Shown here piece by piece: positions 1-8,165 of a DNA stretch of 64,000 nt; the first letter of the stretch is position 1; each line of letters starts with the position of its first letter. The position numbers and the translations under genes are program-made. The notes beneath the pieces were generated by a model that did no database searches, was not told the origin of the DNA, and saw only the letters and a program-made list of their open reading frames with translations. The DNA is from Streptomyces sp. NBC_01428 (GTDB taxonomy: Bacteria; Actinomycetota; Actinomycetes; Streptomycetales; Streptomycetaceae): positions 2,976,001-3,040,000 of the forward strand of contig NZ_CP109499.1 of NCBI RefSeq assembly GCF_036231965.1, written 5' to 3'.

Positions 1-943
1 GGTCCCAGCCGCCCTTGCTCGTCCAGGGGGCTCCGTCCACGGTGACCTGCGGAAGCGCCGACGGGTTGAGGACCTCGCCGATCACCTTCCAGCGCGCGGG
101 CAGCTTCACGTCCGGCGGGAACGTCGCGACGATCGCGTGGTCCTCCCCGCCGCTCAGCACCCACTGGATGGGGTCGACGCCGACGGCCTGCCCGATGTCG
201 TTCATCTGGGACGGCACGTCGATGTCCCCGGAGCGGACGTCGATGCGCACCTTGCTCGCCTCGGCGATGTGCCCGAGGTCCGCGATCAGTCCGTCGCTCA
301 CGTCCGTCATCGAGGTCGCGCCGAGTCCGGCGGCCGCGGGACCCGCGTGGTACGGCGGTTCGGGGCGGCGGTGGGCCTCCACGAACGCCCGCGGCGAGCG
401 GAACCCGCGGGAGAGCACCGCGAACCCGGCCGCGGACCAGCCCAGCCAGCCCGTCACGGCCACGACGTCGCCGGGCTGGGCTCCGCCCCGGGTGACCGGC
501 TCGTGGTTGCGCAGATCGCCGAGCGCGGTGATCGCCACGGTGATGGTCTCGCCCCGTACGACATCGCCGCCGACCACGGCAGCCCCCGCGACCTGGCACT
601 CGTCGCGCAGCCCGTCCATCAGCTCGGACGGCCAGGTGGCCGGGAGTTCGGCGGGCACGACCAGGCCGAGCAGCAGCGCGGTCGGCACGGCGCCCATCGC
701 GGCGATGTCCGCGAGGTTCTGCGCGGCGGCCTTGCGGCCGACGTCGTACGCCGTGGACCAGTCGCGGCGGAAGTGCCGTCCCTCCAGGAGGATGTCGGTG
801 CTCGCCACGACCCTGCGGTCCGGCGCTGCCACCACCGCGGCGTCGTCGCCGGGGCCGACCCGGACCGCCGGGGTGGTGGTGAGACGCGAGGTGAGCTCTC
901 GGATGAGCCCGAACTCCCCCAACTCGCCCACGGTGCCCTTCAT
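1..943 (-). CDS. thiL: Thiamine-monophosphate kinase, C-terminus beyond window edge
   Basis: ATP-dependent phosphorylation of thiamine monophosphate to thiamine diphosphate, the last step of thiamine synthesis, in the cytoplasm. The reverse strand reads MKGTVGELGEFGLI from an ATG at 943 and stays open to base 1, about 314 residues. Family motifs seen: GPGDDAAVV near residue 30 (Mg/ATP binding), STDILLEGRHF, GGDVVRGE and LSGGEDHAIV near residue 270. The reading ends inside the window edge, so the last residues are missing; the visible length is close to that of full-length ThiL, so little is lost. It is divergent from the RAM-domain gene at 1150, with about 200 bp of promoter space between them. 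Identification is firm from motifs. Confidence 0.93.
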   Translation of the reverse strand, partial: MKGTVGELGEFGLIRELTSRLTTTPAVRVGPGDDAAVVAAPDRRVVASTDILLEGRHFRRDWSTAYDVGRKAAAQNLADIAAMGAVPTALLLGLVVPAELPATWPSELMDGLRDECQVAGAAVVGGDVVRGETITVAITALGDLRNHEPVTRGGAQPGDVVAVTGWLGWSAAGFAVLSRGFRSPRAFVEAHRRPEPPYHAGPAAAGLGATSMTDVSDGLIADLGHIAEASKVRIDVRSGDIDVPSQMNDIGQAVGVDPIQWVLSGGEDHAIVATFPPDVKLPARWKVIGEVLNPSALPQVTVDGAPWTSKGGWD

Positions 944-1149
944 GATCGTCGTGCTCCCTCTGTCGCTGCTCGTGCCCGGTCGCGAGCGGTGTCCGTACTC
1001 GGTACGGTCGAATCGACCGTCAACTTGTGCCGTCCCTGCACCCCGGCGCGCAAGCCCCAGTCACCGCGGGTCTCCCCGCGGCGAGCGGCAACGCGATACC
1101 GTGGCGTTCCTTTTCCCCACATGATCCTCGTGGCCGCCCTGGAGGTTCC

Positions 1150-1383
1150 GTGGTACAGGCGTACATCCTGATCCAGACGGAGGTCGGCAAAGCGTCGACC
1201 GTCGCCGAGACGATCAGCAAGATTTCGGGGGTGATCCAGGCCGAGGACGTGACAGGACCGTACGACGTGATCGTGCGTGCCCAGGCAGAGACCGTGGACG
1301 AACTCGGCCGCATGGTGGTCGCCAAGGTCCAGCAAGTGGACGGCATCACCCGCACCCTGACCTGCCCGGTCGTTCACCTGTAG
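1150..1383 (+). CDS. Stand-alone Lrp/AsnC ligand-binding (RAM) domain protein, 77 aa
   Basis: A 77-residue protein consisting only of the RAM fold found at the C-terminus of Lrp/AsnC regulators (VQAYILIQTEVGKASTVAE at the start, GPYDVIVRAQAE in the middle, CPVVHL at the end). There is no helix-turn-helix. The GTG at 1150 is preferred because GGAGG lies just upstream at 1141; the frame is open further upstream but without a ribosome site. Members of this family form amino-acid-binding oligomers and may act as co-sensors of full-length Lrp proteins; the ligand is unknown here. It lies between thiL and a lipoprotein gene and appears to have its own promoter. Confidence 0.88.
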   Translation: MVQAYILIQTEVGKASTVAETISKISGVIQAEDVTGPYDVIVRAQAETVDELGRMVVAKVQQVDGITRTLTCPVVHL

Positions 1384-1403
1384 CCCCCGTCTACCCTTGG
1401 CCG

Positions 1404-1919
1404 GTGAACTTCTTCCGTCACCGGCACGCCGCTCTCCTCGGGCTGCCCGTCATCGCGGTTCTGACCGCGATCGCGGGCTGCTCCTCAGCAGACGACAACG
1501 CGTCCGTCGTGGTTCCGAGCCCGGGGCAGAAGGCCGCCGAGCTGTGCCGGAACCTGGACAAGGCGCTGCCGCGGACGTTGGACGGCCACAGCCGTGAGGA
1601 CCCGGGGCCCCGGTCCGCGCTGACCGCGGGCTGGGGAAGCCCGGCGACGGCGATCATACTGCGCTGCGGTGTCGAACGGCCGCCGAAGATGACCGACCCG
1701 AAGGTGGCCTCGGGCAACGACCCGAAGGCGGTCGGCGGCGGTGTGAACGGCGTCGACTGGCTGATGGAGAAGCGGGACGACGGGTCCACCCGCCTCACCA
1801 CCGCGCTGCGCAAGACCTACGTCGAGGTCACGGTGCCGAAGGGCGACGACGTCTCCGGCGTACTCGTCGGACTGGCGGCCTCCGTCAAGAAGGCGATCCC
1901 CAAGGGGATCGCCGACTGA
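1404..1919 (+). CDS. DUF3515-family lipoprotein
   Basis: A 171-residue exported protein. The N-terminus has a basic stretch (NFFRHRH), a hydrophobic core and a lipobox IAGC with Cys near residue 27, so it should be lipid-anchored on the outer face of the membrane. The rest matches the DUF3515 family found across actinobacteria: a conserved Cys in AELCRNLDKALP, WGSPATAIILRCGVERP, and VDWLMEKR. Function is unknown. The start is a GTG at 1404, 20 bases after the preceding gene stops. It converges on ddl, whose stop is only 21 bp away, and its own 3' end contains a perfect hairpin (see terminator at 1892). Confidence 0.85.
   Translation: MNFFRHRHAALLGLPVIAVLTAIAGCSSADDNASVVVPSPGQKAAELCRNLDKALPRTLDGHSREDPGPRSALTAGWGSPATAIILRCGVERPPKMTDPKVASGNDPKAVGGGVNGVDWLMEKRDDGSTRLTTALRKTYVEVTVPKGDDVSGVLVGLAASVKKAIPKGIAD
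1892..1913 (+). terminator. Hairpin inside the 3' end of the DUF3515 gene
   Basis: Perfect 10-bp arms GGCGATCCCC and GGGGATCGCC separated by AA. It lies in the last codons of the lipoprotein gene (stop at 1917-1919), between convergent genes only 21 bp apart, so it probably terminates transcription in both directions. No T run follows. Confidence 0.55.
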
Positions 1920-1940
1920 CACCGCGGGTACCGGCAGGGC

Positions 1941-3098
1941 TCAGCGCAGCCCCGTCGAGCGGCGCAGCGCCGCCTGCACGAGGCGGTCCACCAGCTCCGC
2001 GTAGCTCACGCCCGTCTCCTGCCACATGCGCGGGTACATGGAGATCGGCGTGAAGCCCGGCATCGTGTTGATCTCGTTGATGACGAACTCGCCGTCGTCG
2101 GTGAGGAAGAAGTCCGCGCGGACCAGGCCCTCGCAGGACGCGGCCTCGAAGGCCTCGACGGCGAGCCGGCGGATCTCGGCGGTCTGCTCCTCGGTCAGCG
2201 GCGCGGGCACAATCCCGGCGGCCGAGTCGATGTACTTGGCCTCGAAGTCGTAGAAGGCGTGCGACTGCACCGGCGGGATCTCGGCGGGGACCGAGGCGCG
2301 CGGCCCGTCCTCGAACTCCAGGACACCGCACTCGATCTCGCGGCCGCGCAGCAGCGCCTCCACGATGATCTTCGGGTCGTGCCGCTGCGCCTCCTCGATC
2401 GCCTCGTCGAGACCGGCGAGGTCGTCGACCTTGGTGATGCCGAAGGAGGAACCCGCGCGCGCGGGCTTCACGAACAGCGGCCAGCCGTGCTCACCCGCGA
2501 AGTCGACGATCTTCTTGCGGGCGGCGGACTCGTCCTGCTGCCACTCGCGGGGCCGGATCACCACGTAGGGGCCCACCTTGAGGCCGAACGAGGTGAACAC
2601 CCGCTTCATGTAGTCCTTGTCCTGGCCGACGGCCGAGGCGAGCACGCCCGAGCCGACGTAGGGGACGCCGGACAGCTCCAGGAGGCCCTGCAGGGTGCCG
2701 TCCTCGCCGTACGGGCCGTGCAGCACCGGGAAGACGACGTCGACCTCGCCGAGCGCCTTGGGGACCGAGCCGGGTTCGCTGTAGACGACCTCGCGGTTGG
2801 AGGGGTCCACGGGGAGCACCACGCCGCCCTCGGTGGACTCGGCGAGCTGCTCGACGCTGGGCTGCTTGCGGTCGACGATCGCCATGCGTTCCGGGTCGTC
2901 CGCGGTGAGCGCCCACCGGCCGTCCTGGGTGATGCCGATCGGCAGGACGTCGTACTTGGCACGGTCGATGGCGCTGAGGACGGCGCCGGCCGTGACCACG
3001 GAGATCCCGTGTTCGGAGCTGCGGCCGCCGAAGACGACAGCCACACGCGGCTTGCGACGCGGCTGCTCAGGGCTCTGGGTGAGGTTCTCGGTGCTCAT
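1941..3098 (-). CDS. ddlA: D-alanine--D-alanine ligase
   Basis: Joins two D-alanines using ATP to make the dipeptide that ends the peptidoglycan stem peptide. The protein is 385 residues, typical for actinobacterial Ddl. It shows the N-terminal RVAVVFGGRSSEHGISVV, the SGVPYVGSGVLASAV segment, the ATP-grasp region with KPARAGSSFGITKV, and the C-terminal metal-binding NEINTMPGFT. ATG at 3098. The first of a co-directional minus-strand series; gpsA lies upstream, separated by about 117 bp, so it may use its own promoter. Ddl is the classical target of D-cycloserine. Confidence 0.95.
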   Translation of the reverse strand: MSTENLTQSPEQPRRKPRVAVVFGGRSSEHGISVVTAGAVLSAIDRAKYDVLPIGITQDGRWALTADDPERMAIVDRKQPSVEQLAESTEGGVVLPVDPSNREVVYSEPGSVPKALGEVDVVFPVLHGPYGEDGTLQGLLELSGVPYVGSGVLASAVGQDKDYMKRVFTSFGLKVGPYVVIRPREWQQDESAARKKIVDFAGEHGWPLFVKPARAGSSFGITKVDDLAGLDEAIEEAQRHDPKIIVEALLRGREIECGVLEFEDGPRASVPAEIPPVQSHAFYDFEAKYIDSAAGIVPAPLTEEQTAEIRRLAVEAFEAASCEGLVRADFFLTDDGEFVINEINTMPGFTPISMYPRMWQETGVSYAELVDRLVQAALRRSTGLR

Positions 3099-3215
3099 AT
3101 CGCGTTGAGAGTACCCGGTGGTCGTGGGGTGAGTCAGCGCCCCACGACGGCCGTTGCTCAGCGTCGTTCCGGCCGTCGCGGAGCGTCGCCCACCCGGCCG
3201 TGCGCCGGGGCCCGT

Positions 3216-4226
3216 TCAGCGCCGTTCGGGCTTGGCGCTGCGCGACATCAGCTCCTTGAGGGCGACCACGGGGGGCTTGCCCTCGTGGACGATGCCGACC
3301 ACGGTCTCCGTGATGGGCATGTCGACGCCGTGCCGGCGTGCCAGATCCAGCACGGACTCGCAGGACTTGACGCCCTCGGCGGTCTGCCGGGTGATGGCGA
3401 TGGTCTCCTGCAGGGTCATGCCCCGGCCGAGGTTGAGGCCGAACGTGTGGTTGCGGGAGAGCGGCGAGGAGCAGGTCGCGGCGAGGTCCCCGAGGCCCGC
3501 GAGGCCGGAGAACGTCATCGGGTCGGCGCCCATGACGAGTCCGAGGCGGGTCGTCTCGGCGAGACCGCGGGTGATGAGCGAGCCCTTGGCGTTGTCGCCG
3601 AGTCCCATGCCGTCGGCGATACCGACCGCGAGGCCGATCACGTTCTTCACGGCGCCGCCGAGTTCGCAGCCCACGACGTCCGTGATCGTGTACGGGCGGA
3701 AGTACGGCGTGTGGCAGGCGGCCTGCAGCCGGCGCGCCACCGACTCGTCGGGGCAGGCGACGACCGCCGCGGCGGGCATCCGCTGGGCGATCTCCTTGGC
3801 GAGGTTGGGTCCGGAGACGACGGCGACGCGGTCGGCGGAGACCTTGGCCACCTCTTCGATGACCTCGCTCATCCGCTTCACCGTGCCGAGTTCGACGCCC
3901 TTCATCAGGGAGACGAGCACGGTGCCGGGGGCGAGCAGCGGGACCCACTCGGCGAGGTTGGCGCGCAGGGTCTGGGACGGCACGGCGAGCACGGTGAAGT
4001 CGGCGTCGCGGGCGGCCTCGGCGGGGTCGGCGGTGGCCCGCAGATTCTCCGGGAGTTCGATGCTCGGGAGGTAGTCCGGGTTCATCCGCGTGGAGTTGAC
4101 CGCTTCGGCGAGTTCGGGGCGGCGTGCCCACAGGGTGACGTCGCACCCCGCGTCGGCGAGCACCATCCCGAAGGCCGTGCCCCACGATCCGGTCCCGAAG
4201 ACGGCTGCCCTGACCGGGTTGCTCAC
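3216..4226 (-). CDS. gpsA: Glycerol-3-phosphate dehydrogenase [NAD(P)+]
   Basis: Reduces dihydroxyacetone phosphate to sn-glycerol 3-phosphate, the backbone for phospholipids. 336 residues with the Rossmann motif AVFGTGSWGTAFG near residue 8, the GPNLAKEI segment, and the C-terminal KNVIGLAVGIADGMGLGDN and SGLAGLGDLAATCSSPLSRN. I chose the GTG at 4226 because it overlaps the plsC stop by 4 bases (GTGA), which indicates translational coupling; the frame is open further upstream through plsC but that part is out-of-frame plsC sequence. Together with plsC it forms a two-gene phospholipid-precursor operon. Confidence 0.95.
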   Translation of the reverse strand: MSNPVRAAVFGTGSWGTAFGMVLADAGCDVTLWARRPELAEAVNSTRMNPDYLPSIELPENLRATADPAEAARDADFTVLAVPSQTLRANLAEWVPLLAPGTVLVSLMKGVELGTVKRMSEVIEEVAKVSADRVAVVSGPNLAKEIAQRMPAAAVVACPDESVARRLQAACHTPYFRPYTITDVVGCELGGAVKNVIGLAVGIADGMGLGDNAKGSLITRGLAETTRLGLVMGADPMTFSGLAGLGDLAATCSSPLSRNHTFGLNLGRGMTLQETIAITRQTAEGVKSCESVLDLARRHGVDMPITETVVGIVHEGKPPVVALKELMSRSAKPERR

Positions 4227-4993
4227 GTGCCCTGCCCCTCTTCCTGCTGTGCTTTCGCCCGGGCCGCGGCCCTGCGGCGCTGCGCGATACGCACCTCGCG
4301 CGGGTCGTACACCTTCGCGGGCGCCTTCTCGCCGCGGATCAGCTCCAGCTGCGCGGTGACGGCGGCCATGATGACCTCGGTGGCCTCCTTCAGGAGGTCC
4401 GGGGTCATCTCCTTGTCGTAGAAGCGCGTGAGGTCCACCGGCGGGCCCGCGAGCACGTGGTGGGTCTTGCGCGGAAGGACGTCGGGCTTCTTGGCGTAGG
4501 GCGGGAGCAGTTCGTTGGCGCCCCACTGGGCGACCGGAATCACCGGGCACCTGGTCTGCAGCGCGACCCGGGCGGCGCCGGTCTTGCCGGTCATCGGCCA
4601 GCCGTCGGGGTCACGGGTGAGGGTGCCCTCGGGGTAGAAGGCGACGCACTCACCGCGCTCCACCGCGTCGATGGCGGCCCGGAAGGCGCTCAGCGCGTCG
4701 GTGCTCTCGCGGTAGACGGGGATCTGTCCGGTGCCGCGCATCGCGGCGCCGACGAATCCCTTCCGGAAAAGGCCGGCCTTCGCCAGGAAGCGCGGAACAC
4801 GCCCCGTGTTGTACTGATAGTGCGCGTACGCGAAGGGGTCCACATGCGAATTGTGGTTCACCGCGGTGATAAATCCGCCCTCGGCCGGAATGTTCTCCAT
4901 TCCGCGCCAGTCCCGCTTGATCAGAAGTACCAGCGGCGGTTTGCAGAGAACCGCTGCGAAGCGGTACCAGAAGCCGATTCTGCGGCGGGGCAC
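4223..4993 (-). CDS. plsC: 1-acyl-sn-glycerol-3-phosphate acyltransferase (PlsC/LPLAT family)
   Basis: Acylates lysophosphatidic acid to phosphatidic acid at the membrane. 256 residues; the LPLAT signature NHNSHVDPF carries the catalytic HxxxxD, and FYPEGTLTRD is the acceptor-binding EGT block. A hydrophobic N-terminal segment (FWYRFAAVLCKPPLVLL) likely associates with the membrane. GTG start at 4993. The last codon overlaps the gpsA start. A charged alanine-rich C-terminal tail (RIAQRRRAAARAKAQQEE) extends past the domain. Paralogues in this family differ in substrate, so the exact acyl acceptor is inferred from coupling to gpsA. Confidence 0.88.
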   Translation of the reverse strand: MPRRRIGFWYRFAAVLCKPPLVLLIKRDWRGMENIPAEGGFITAVNHNSHVDPFAYAHYQYNTGRVPRFLAKAGLFRKGFVGAAMRGTGQIPVYRESTDALSAFRAAIDAVERGECVAFYPEGTLTRDPDGWPMTGKTGAARVALQTRCPVIPVAQWGANELLPPYAKKPDVLPRKTHHVLAGPPVDLTRFYDKEMTPDLLKEATEVIMAAVTAQLELIRGEKAPAKVYDPREVRIAQRRRAAARAKAQQEEGQGT

Positions 4994-5113
4994 GCGGACA
5001 CCTTCCTCTAGGGCCTGGGGGGCCGCACAAGTGTCGCCCCAGGCCGTCTGTCTGTCGAGAACACCGTACGCCCCGGCGTCCGGACCGCCAGGGCCGGCGG
5101 GTCACAATAAGGC

Positions 5114-5776
5114 GTGACGAGAGAGGGCGGAGTGCTCGTGCGGTGGACTGTGGTCATTCCCCTCAAGCCCTTGGCGCGGGCCAAGAGCAGGCTTGCGGAC
5201 ACGGCCTCCGCGGGACTGCGCCCGGCCCTCGCCCTGGCGTTCGCGCAGGACACCGTGGCGGCCGTGCTGGCCTGCGAGGCGGTCGGGGATGTGGCGGTCG
5301 TCACGGGCGACCCGCTGGCCGGACGGGAGCTGGCCGCGCTGGGCGCGCGCGTCGTCGCGGACGAGCCGGGGGGCGGCCTGAACGCGGCACTGGCACACGG
5401 AGCGGGGGTCGTACGGTCCCGGGACCCCGGAAGTGCCGTCGCGGCCCTGAATGCCGATCTGCCCGCGCTGCGCCCGCCGGAATTGGCGCGGGTACTGCAC
5501 GCGGCCGCTGAATTCCCCCGCGCATTCCTGCCCGATGCGGCCGCAATCGGGACGACACTCCTGGCCGCTTCGCCCGGTCACGAATTGCTCCCCGCTTTCG
5601 GCACCGATTCCCGGGCTCGCCACCGCGCGTCGGGCGCCGTGGAACTCCGTCTCGACGCCGTGGATTCCGTACGGCAGGACGTGGACACCGGGGACGATCT
5701 GCGGGCGGCGCTGACGCTCGGGGTGGGGCCGCGCACGCTCGCGGCGGCCGCCCGGCTGCTGATTCCGGAGCAGTAG
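5114..5776 (+). CDS. cofC: 2-phospho-L-lactate / phosphoenolpyruvate guanylyltransferase
   Basis: Activates a phosphorylated three-carbon acid with GTP as the first committed step of coenzyme F420 side-chain assembly. 220 residues with the nucleotidyltransferase start WTVVIPLKPLARAKSRL, then VAVVTGDPLAGRELAALGA, AALNADLPALRPPEL with the metal-binding Asp, and DVDTGDDLRAAL. Whether it uses 2-phospholactate or PEP cannot be told from sequence; actinobacterial homologues (FbiD) are reported to use PEP. GTG start at 5114; GTG at 5132 is an alternative. Divergent from plsC with about 120 bp between. Confidence 0.88.
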   Translation: MTREGGVLVRWTVVIPLKPLARAKSRLADTASAGLRPALALAFAQDTVAAVLACEAVGDVAVVTGDPLAGRELAALGARVVADEPGGGLNAALAHGAGVVRSRDPGSAVAALNADLPALRPPELARVLHAAAEFPRAFLPDAAAIGTTLLAASPGHELLPAFGTDSRARHRASGAVELRLDAVDSVRQDVDTGDDLRAALTLGVGPRTLAAAARLLIPEQ

Positions 5777-5783
5777 GCGGGAT

Positions 5784-5800
5784 CCGCCCGCACCGGGCGG
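5784..5800 (+). terminator. Short hairpin after cofC
   Basis: CCGCCCG, loop CAC, CGGGCGG, starting 8 bases after the cofC stop. Likely the cofC terminator. The following 190 bases to the next gene hold no feature I can support. Confidence 0.5.
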
Positions 5801-5991
5801 GTGTTCCGGCGGCCCGGGGGTGCCGGCAGGGCGACGGGTTCGTTCCGCGGCGTTGGGCCGGCCGGGGTTCTCCGCACCGGCGGACCGCGCGGGCGACGGC
5901 GCGGACTTCGGCCGATCCAGCGGATCCAGAGGGGTTCACCGCGTCCCGCGCGGCCGGCGGGAGCGCCGACCGGGGTCAGTAGGCTGCCCCC

Positions 5992-6195
5992 ATGCAGGCG
6001 ACCTCGTACACGTACGACCCCGAGACCCGCAGCGGACAGGTGCTGCTCGACGACGGCACTCCGGTGCCCTTCGACGGGGCGGCGTTCGACGCCGGCGGCC
6101 TGCGGCTGCTGCGGCCCGGGCAGCGCGTGCGGATCGAGACGGAGGGCGAGGGCGAGCGGCGCCGGATCACGCTGATCACCCTGCAGACGTTCTGA
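5992..6195 (+). CDS. Conserved small protein, 67 aa, beta-barrel-like
   Basis: A 67-residue protein starting MQATSYTYDPETRSGQVLLD and ending RRITLITLQTF. The pattern (short beta strands, G-Q-V-L-L-D-D-G-T near residue 15, LRPGQRVRIETEGEG near residue 42) resembles a cold-shock/OB-type small barrel but lacks the RNP1 and RNP2 aromatic motifs of real cold-shock proteins, so no nucleic-acid function is claimed. ATG at 5992. Codon use is typical of the chromosome (GC-rich third positions), supporting a real gene. It ends just before a very strong bidirectional terminator shared with hupS. Confidence 0.7.
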   Translation: MQATSYTYDPETRSGQVLLDDGTPVPFDGAAFDAGGLRLLRPGQRVRIETEGEGERRRITLITLQTF

Positions 6196-6204
6196 GAACG
6201 CCGC

Positions 6205-6233
6205 GGGCCGGGCTCCCGAGGGGAGCCCGGCCC
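6205..6233. terminator. Bidirectional terminator between the 67-aa gene and hupS
   Basis: Perfect 13-bp arms GGGCCGGGCTCCC and GGGAGCCCGGCCC with a 3-base loop GAG, placed between two convergent genes. Confidence 0.85.
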
Positions 6234-6262
6234 GGCGCGTGAGGTACCCCAGCGCCCTGCTT

Positions 6263-6919
6263 CTAGCGGGCGGTGGCCTTCTTGGCGGTGGTCTTGCGCG
6301 CCGTCGACTTCTTGGCGGGGGCCTTCTTGGCCGTCGCCTTCTTCGCCGGGGCCTTCTTGGCCGTCGCCTTCTTGGCGGTGGTGGTCTTCTTCACCGCGGC
6401 CTTCTTGGCGGTGGCCGTGGTCTTCTTGGCGGTGGCCTTCTTCGCCGTCGCCGTGGTCTTCTTCGCGGCCGCGGTGGTCTTCTTCGCGGTCGTCTTCTTG
6501 GCGGTGGCGGCCTTGCGGGCGGTCGCCGCCTTCTTGGCCGTGGTGGCCTTCTTGGCCGCGGCCTTCTTCACTGTCGCCGAAGCGCCGCCGGACAGGCTGC
6601 CCTTCGGGGCCTTCTTGACCGCGACGTCGTTCTTCGGGAGCTTCTTCGAGCCGCTCACCAGGTCCTTGAAGCCCTGACCCGCGCGGAAGCGCGGCACCGA
6701 GGTCTTCTTGACCCGGACGCGCTCACCCGTCTGCGGGTTGCGGGCGTAACGAGCCGGACGGTCGACCTTCTCGAAGGAACCGAAGCCGGTGACCGAGACC
6801 CGGTCCCCGCCGACGACCGCACGGACGACCGCGTCCAGTACCGCGTCGACCGCGTCGGCGGCCTGCTGGCGGCCACCGACCTTGTCGGCAATCGCTTCTA
6901 CGAGCTGCGCCTTGTTCAC
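6263..6919 (-). CDS. hupS: HU-family nucleoid protein with histone H1-like tail
   Basis: Nucleoid-associated DNA-binding protein. Residues 1-92 are a complete HU domain (MNKAQLVEAIADKVGG, GFGSFEKVDRPARYARNPQTG with the DNA-intercalating RNP arm, PRFRAGQGFKDLV). Residues from about 110 to 218 are a low-complexity tail of alanine, lysine and threonine (repeats of KKATAKK and KKTTA type) like eukaryotic histone H1. This two-part layout is the hallmark of Streptomyces HupS, which is known to compact DNA in spores. GTG start at 6919; the upstream 100 bases are AT-rich for this genome (ATATATACC near 6982), a probable promoter. The tail repeat length may vary between strains. Confidence 0.93.
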   Translation of the reverse strand: MNKAQLVEAIADKVGGRQQAADAVDAVLDAVVRAVVGGDRVSVTGFGSFEKVDRPARYARNPQTGERVRVKKTSVPRFRAGQGFKDLVSGSKKLPKNDVAVKKAPKGSLSGGASATVKKAAAKKATTAKKAATARKAATAKKTTAKKTTAAAKKTTATAKKATAKKTTATAKKAAVKKTTTAKKATAKKAPAKKATAKKAPAKKSTARKTTAKKATAR

Positions 6920-7057
6920 GTCTTCCCCTTCGGAGACATTGCCCGAACGAATGCGTTCAAGCTTTTTCGCACGTTAGGCAGATATATACCGCAAATCAAA
7001 CACGAAACGGGCTAATCACCCTTGTGCCGCAACGAACTCGGGCCGCAGCGGAGTTCC

Positions 7058-7288
7058 TCAGCGTTCCTCTTCGGGGAATCGGCCCTCGTCGAGGTCGTTG
7101 GTGAACCGCTCCAGACGCCTTGTCGCATCGGCGAGATCGTGCTTGGCCGCGGCCGTAATGACCAGCAGCTTCCGGGCCAGCGCCATCCGTACGCCCTCCG
7201 GGACTTGCAGTGCGCGCACTCTTGTGTGCGCTTCCTTGAGTTGGGCGGCGACTGCCGTGTAGAGCTCGAGTTGGCCGTCGCGTTCCAT
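7058..7288 (-). CDS. Conserved hypothetical protein, 76 aa, helical
   Basis: A 76-residue, mostly helical, charged protein (MERDGQLELYTAVAAQLKEA at the start, LADATRRLERFTNDLDEGRF near the end). I do not recognise a named domain. The start is an ATG at 7288; the frame continues upstream but codon quality drops there. It lies between hupS and leuD, both on the same strand, with its own upstream region containing several short repeats (see 7405-7509). No membrane segment and no cysteine. Confidence 0.65.
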   Translation of the reverse strand: MERDGQLELYTAVAAQLKEAHTRVRALQVPEGVRMALARKLLVITAAAKHDLADATRRLERFTNDLDEGRFPEEER

Positions 7289-7475
7289 GCACAGATTGTG
7301 CCATCTGGGGCGAGTTGTCGCCTGCGCAGGGGGTAACTGCCGCCTCCCGAGGGCCTCCTGGCGACGTCGGCCGGAAGCTGTGCCACAGTGCGCGTACCCA
7401 GCCAAACTCCCTTGTAACTAGGGGAGTTGACAGGTGTAACGGGGGTGAACGAGGGGCCTTCGGAGGTGGATACAG

Positions 7476-7509
7476 CTGTACCCCCAACCGTCCACGATTG
7501 GGGGTACAG
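7476..7509 (-). terminator. Hairpin downstream of leuD
   Basis: Perfect 12-bp arms CTGTACCCCCAA and TTGGGGGTACAG with a 10-base loop, starting 58 bases past the leuD stop. Probably ends the leuCD transcript. The stretch 7289-7566 holds no protein gene. Confidence 0.55.
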
Positions 7510-7566
7510 AGGGGTGTTGCGGGTGGCTGAAATCAGTCTTGCCCCGGCCGCGGAACGGCCCTCGGG

Positions 7567-8160
7567 TCAGACCTGGAGCGTCTTCGGCTTGTGCGAGGGC
7601 CGCTTGGCCTCGTACGTCGCGATGTCGCCCTCGTTCTGGAGGGTGATGGAGATGTCGTCCAGCCCGTTCAGCAGCCGCCAGCGGGCGTTCTCGTCGAGCT
7701 CGAAGGCGGCGGTGATGCCCTCGGCGCGCACCTCGCGGGCCTCCAGGTCGACGGTGATCTCGGCCTGCGGGTCCTTCTCCACCAGTTCCTGGAGCGCGTC
7801 CACGGTCTTCTGCTCCAGAACCACGGTGAGCAGGCCGTTCTTGAGCGAGTTGCCCCGGAAGATGTCCGCGAACCGGGACGAGACGACGGTCTTGAAACCG
7901 TAGTTCTGCAGGGCCCAGACGGCGTGCTCACGGGAGGAGCCGGTACCGAAGTCGGGGCCCGCGACCAGGACCGTGGCGCCCTTGCGCTCGGGCTGGTTGA
8001 GGACGAAGGACGGGTCCTTGCGCCAGGCCTCGAAGAGACCGTCCTCGAAGCCGTCCCTGGTCACCTTCTTGAGCCAGTGGGCGGGGATGATCTGGTCGGT
8101 GTCGACGTTGCTGCGGCGCAGCGGGACGGCCCGGCCGGTGTGCTTGGTGAATGCTTCCAT
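7567..8160 (-). CDS. leuD: 3-isopropylmalate dehydratase small subunit
   Basis: Small swivelling subunit of isopropylmalate isomerase, converting 2- to 3-isopropylmalate in leucine synthesis together with LeuC. 197 residues; it shows [19 protein letters not shown] near the N-terminus, the [14 protein letters not shown] substrate loop around residue 70, and [20 protein letters not shown] start at 8160, five bases after the leuC stop, so the two are translated as a unit. Function is firm. Confidence 0.96.
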   Translation of the reverse strand: MEAFTKHTGRAVPLRRSNVDTDQIIPAHWLKKVTRDGFEDGLFEAWRKDPSFVLNQPERKGATVLVAGPDFGTGSSREHAVWALQNYGFKTVVSSRFADIFRGNSLKNGLLTVVLEQKTVDALQELVEKDPQAEITVDLEAREVRAEGITAAFELDENARWRLLNGLDDISITLQNEGDIATYEAKRPSHKPKTLQV

Positions 8161-8165
8161 GACTC

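Noticed and set aside
2259..4421. 720-codon plus-strand open frame across ddl and gpsA
   Set aside because: Antisense shadow of two firmly identified genes; composition is non-coding in type.
6263..6600. Tandem DNA repeats in hupS
   Set aside because: Explained by the Lys/Ala/Thr histone-like tail of HupS rather than by a separate repeat element.
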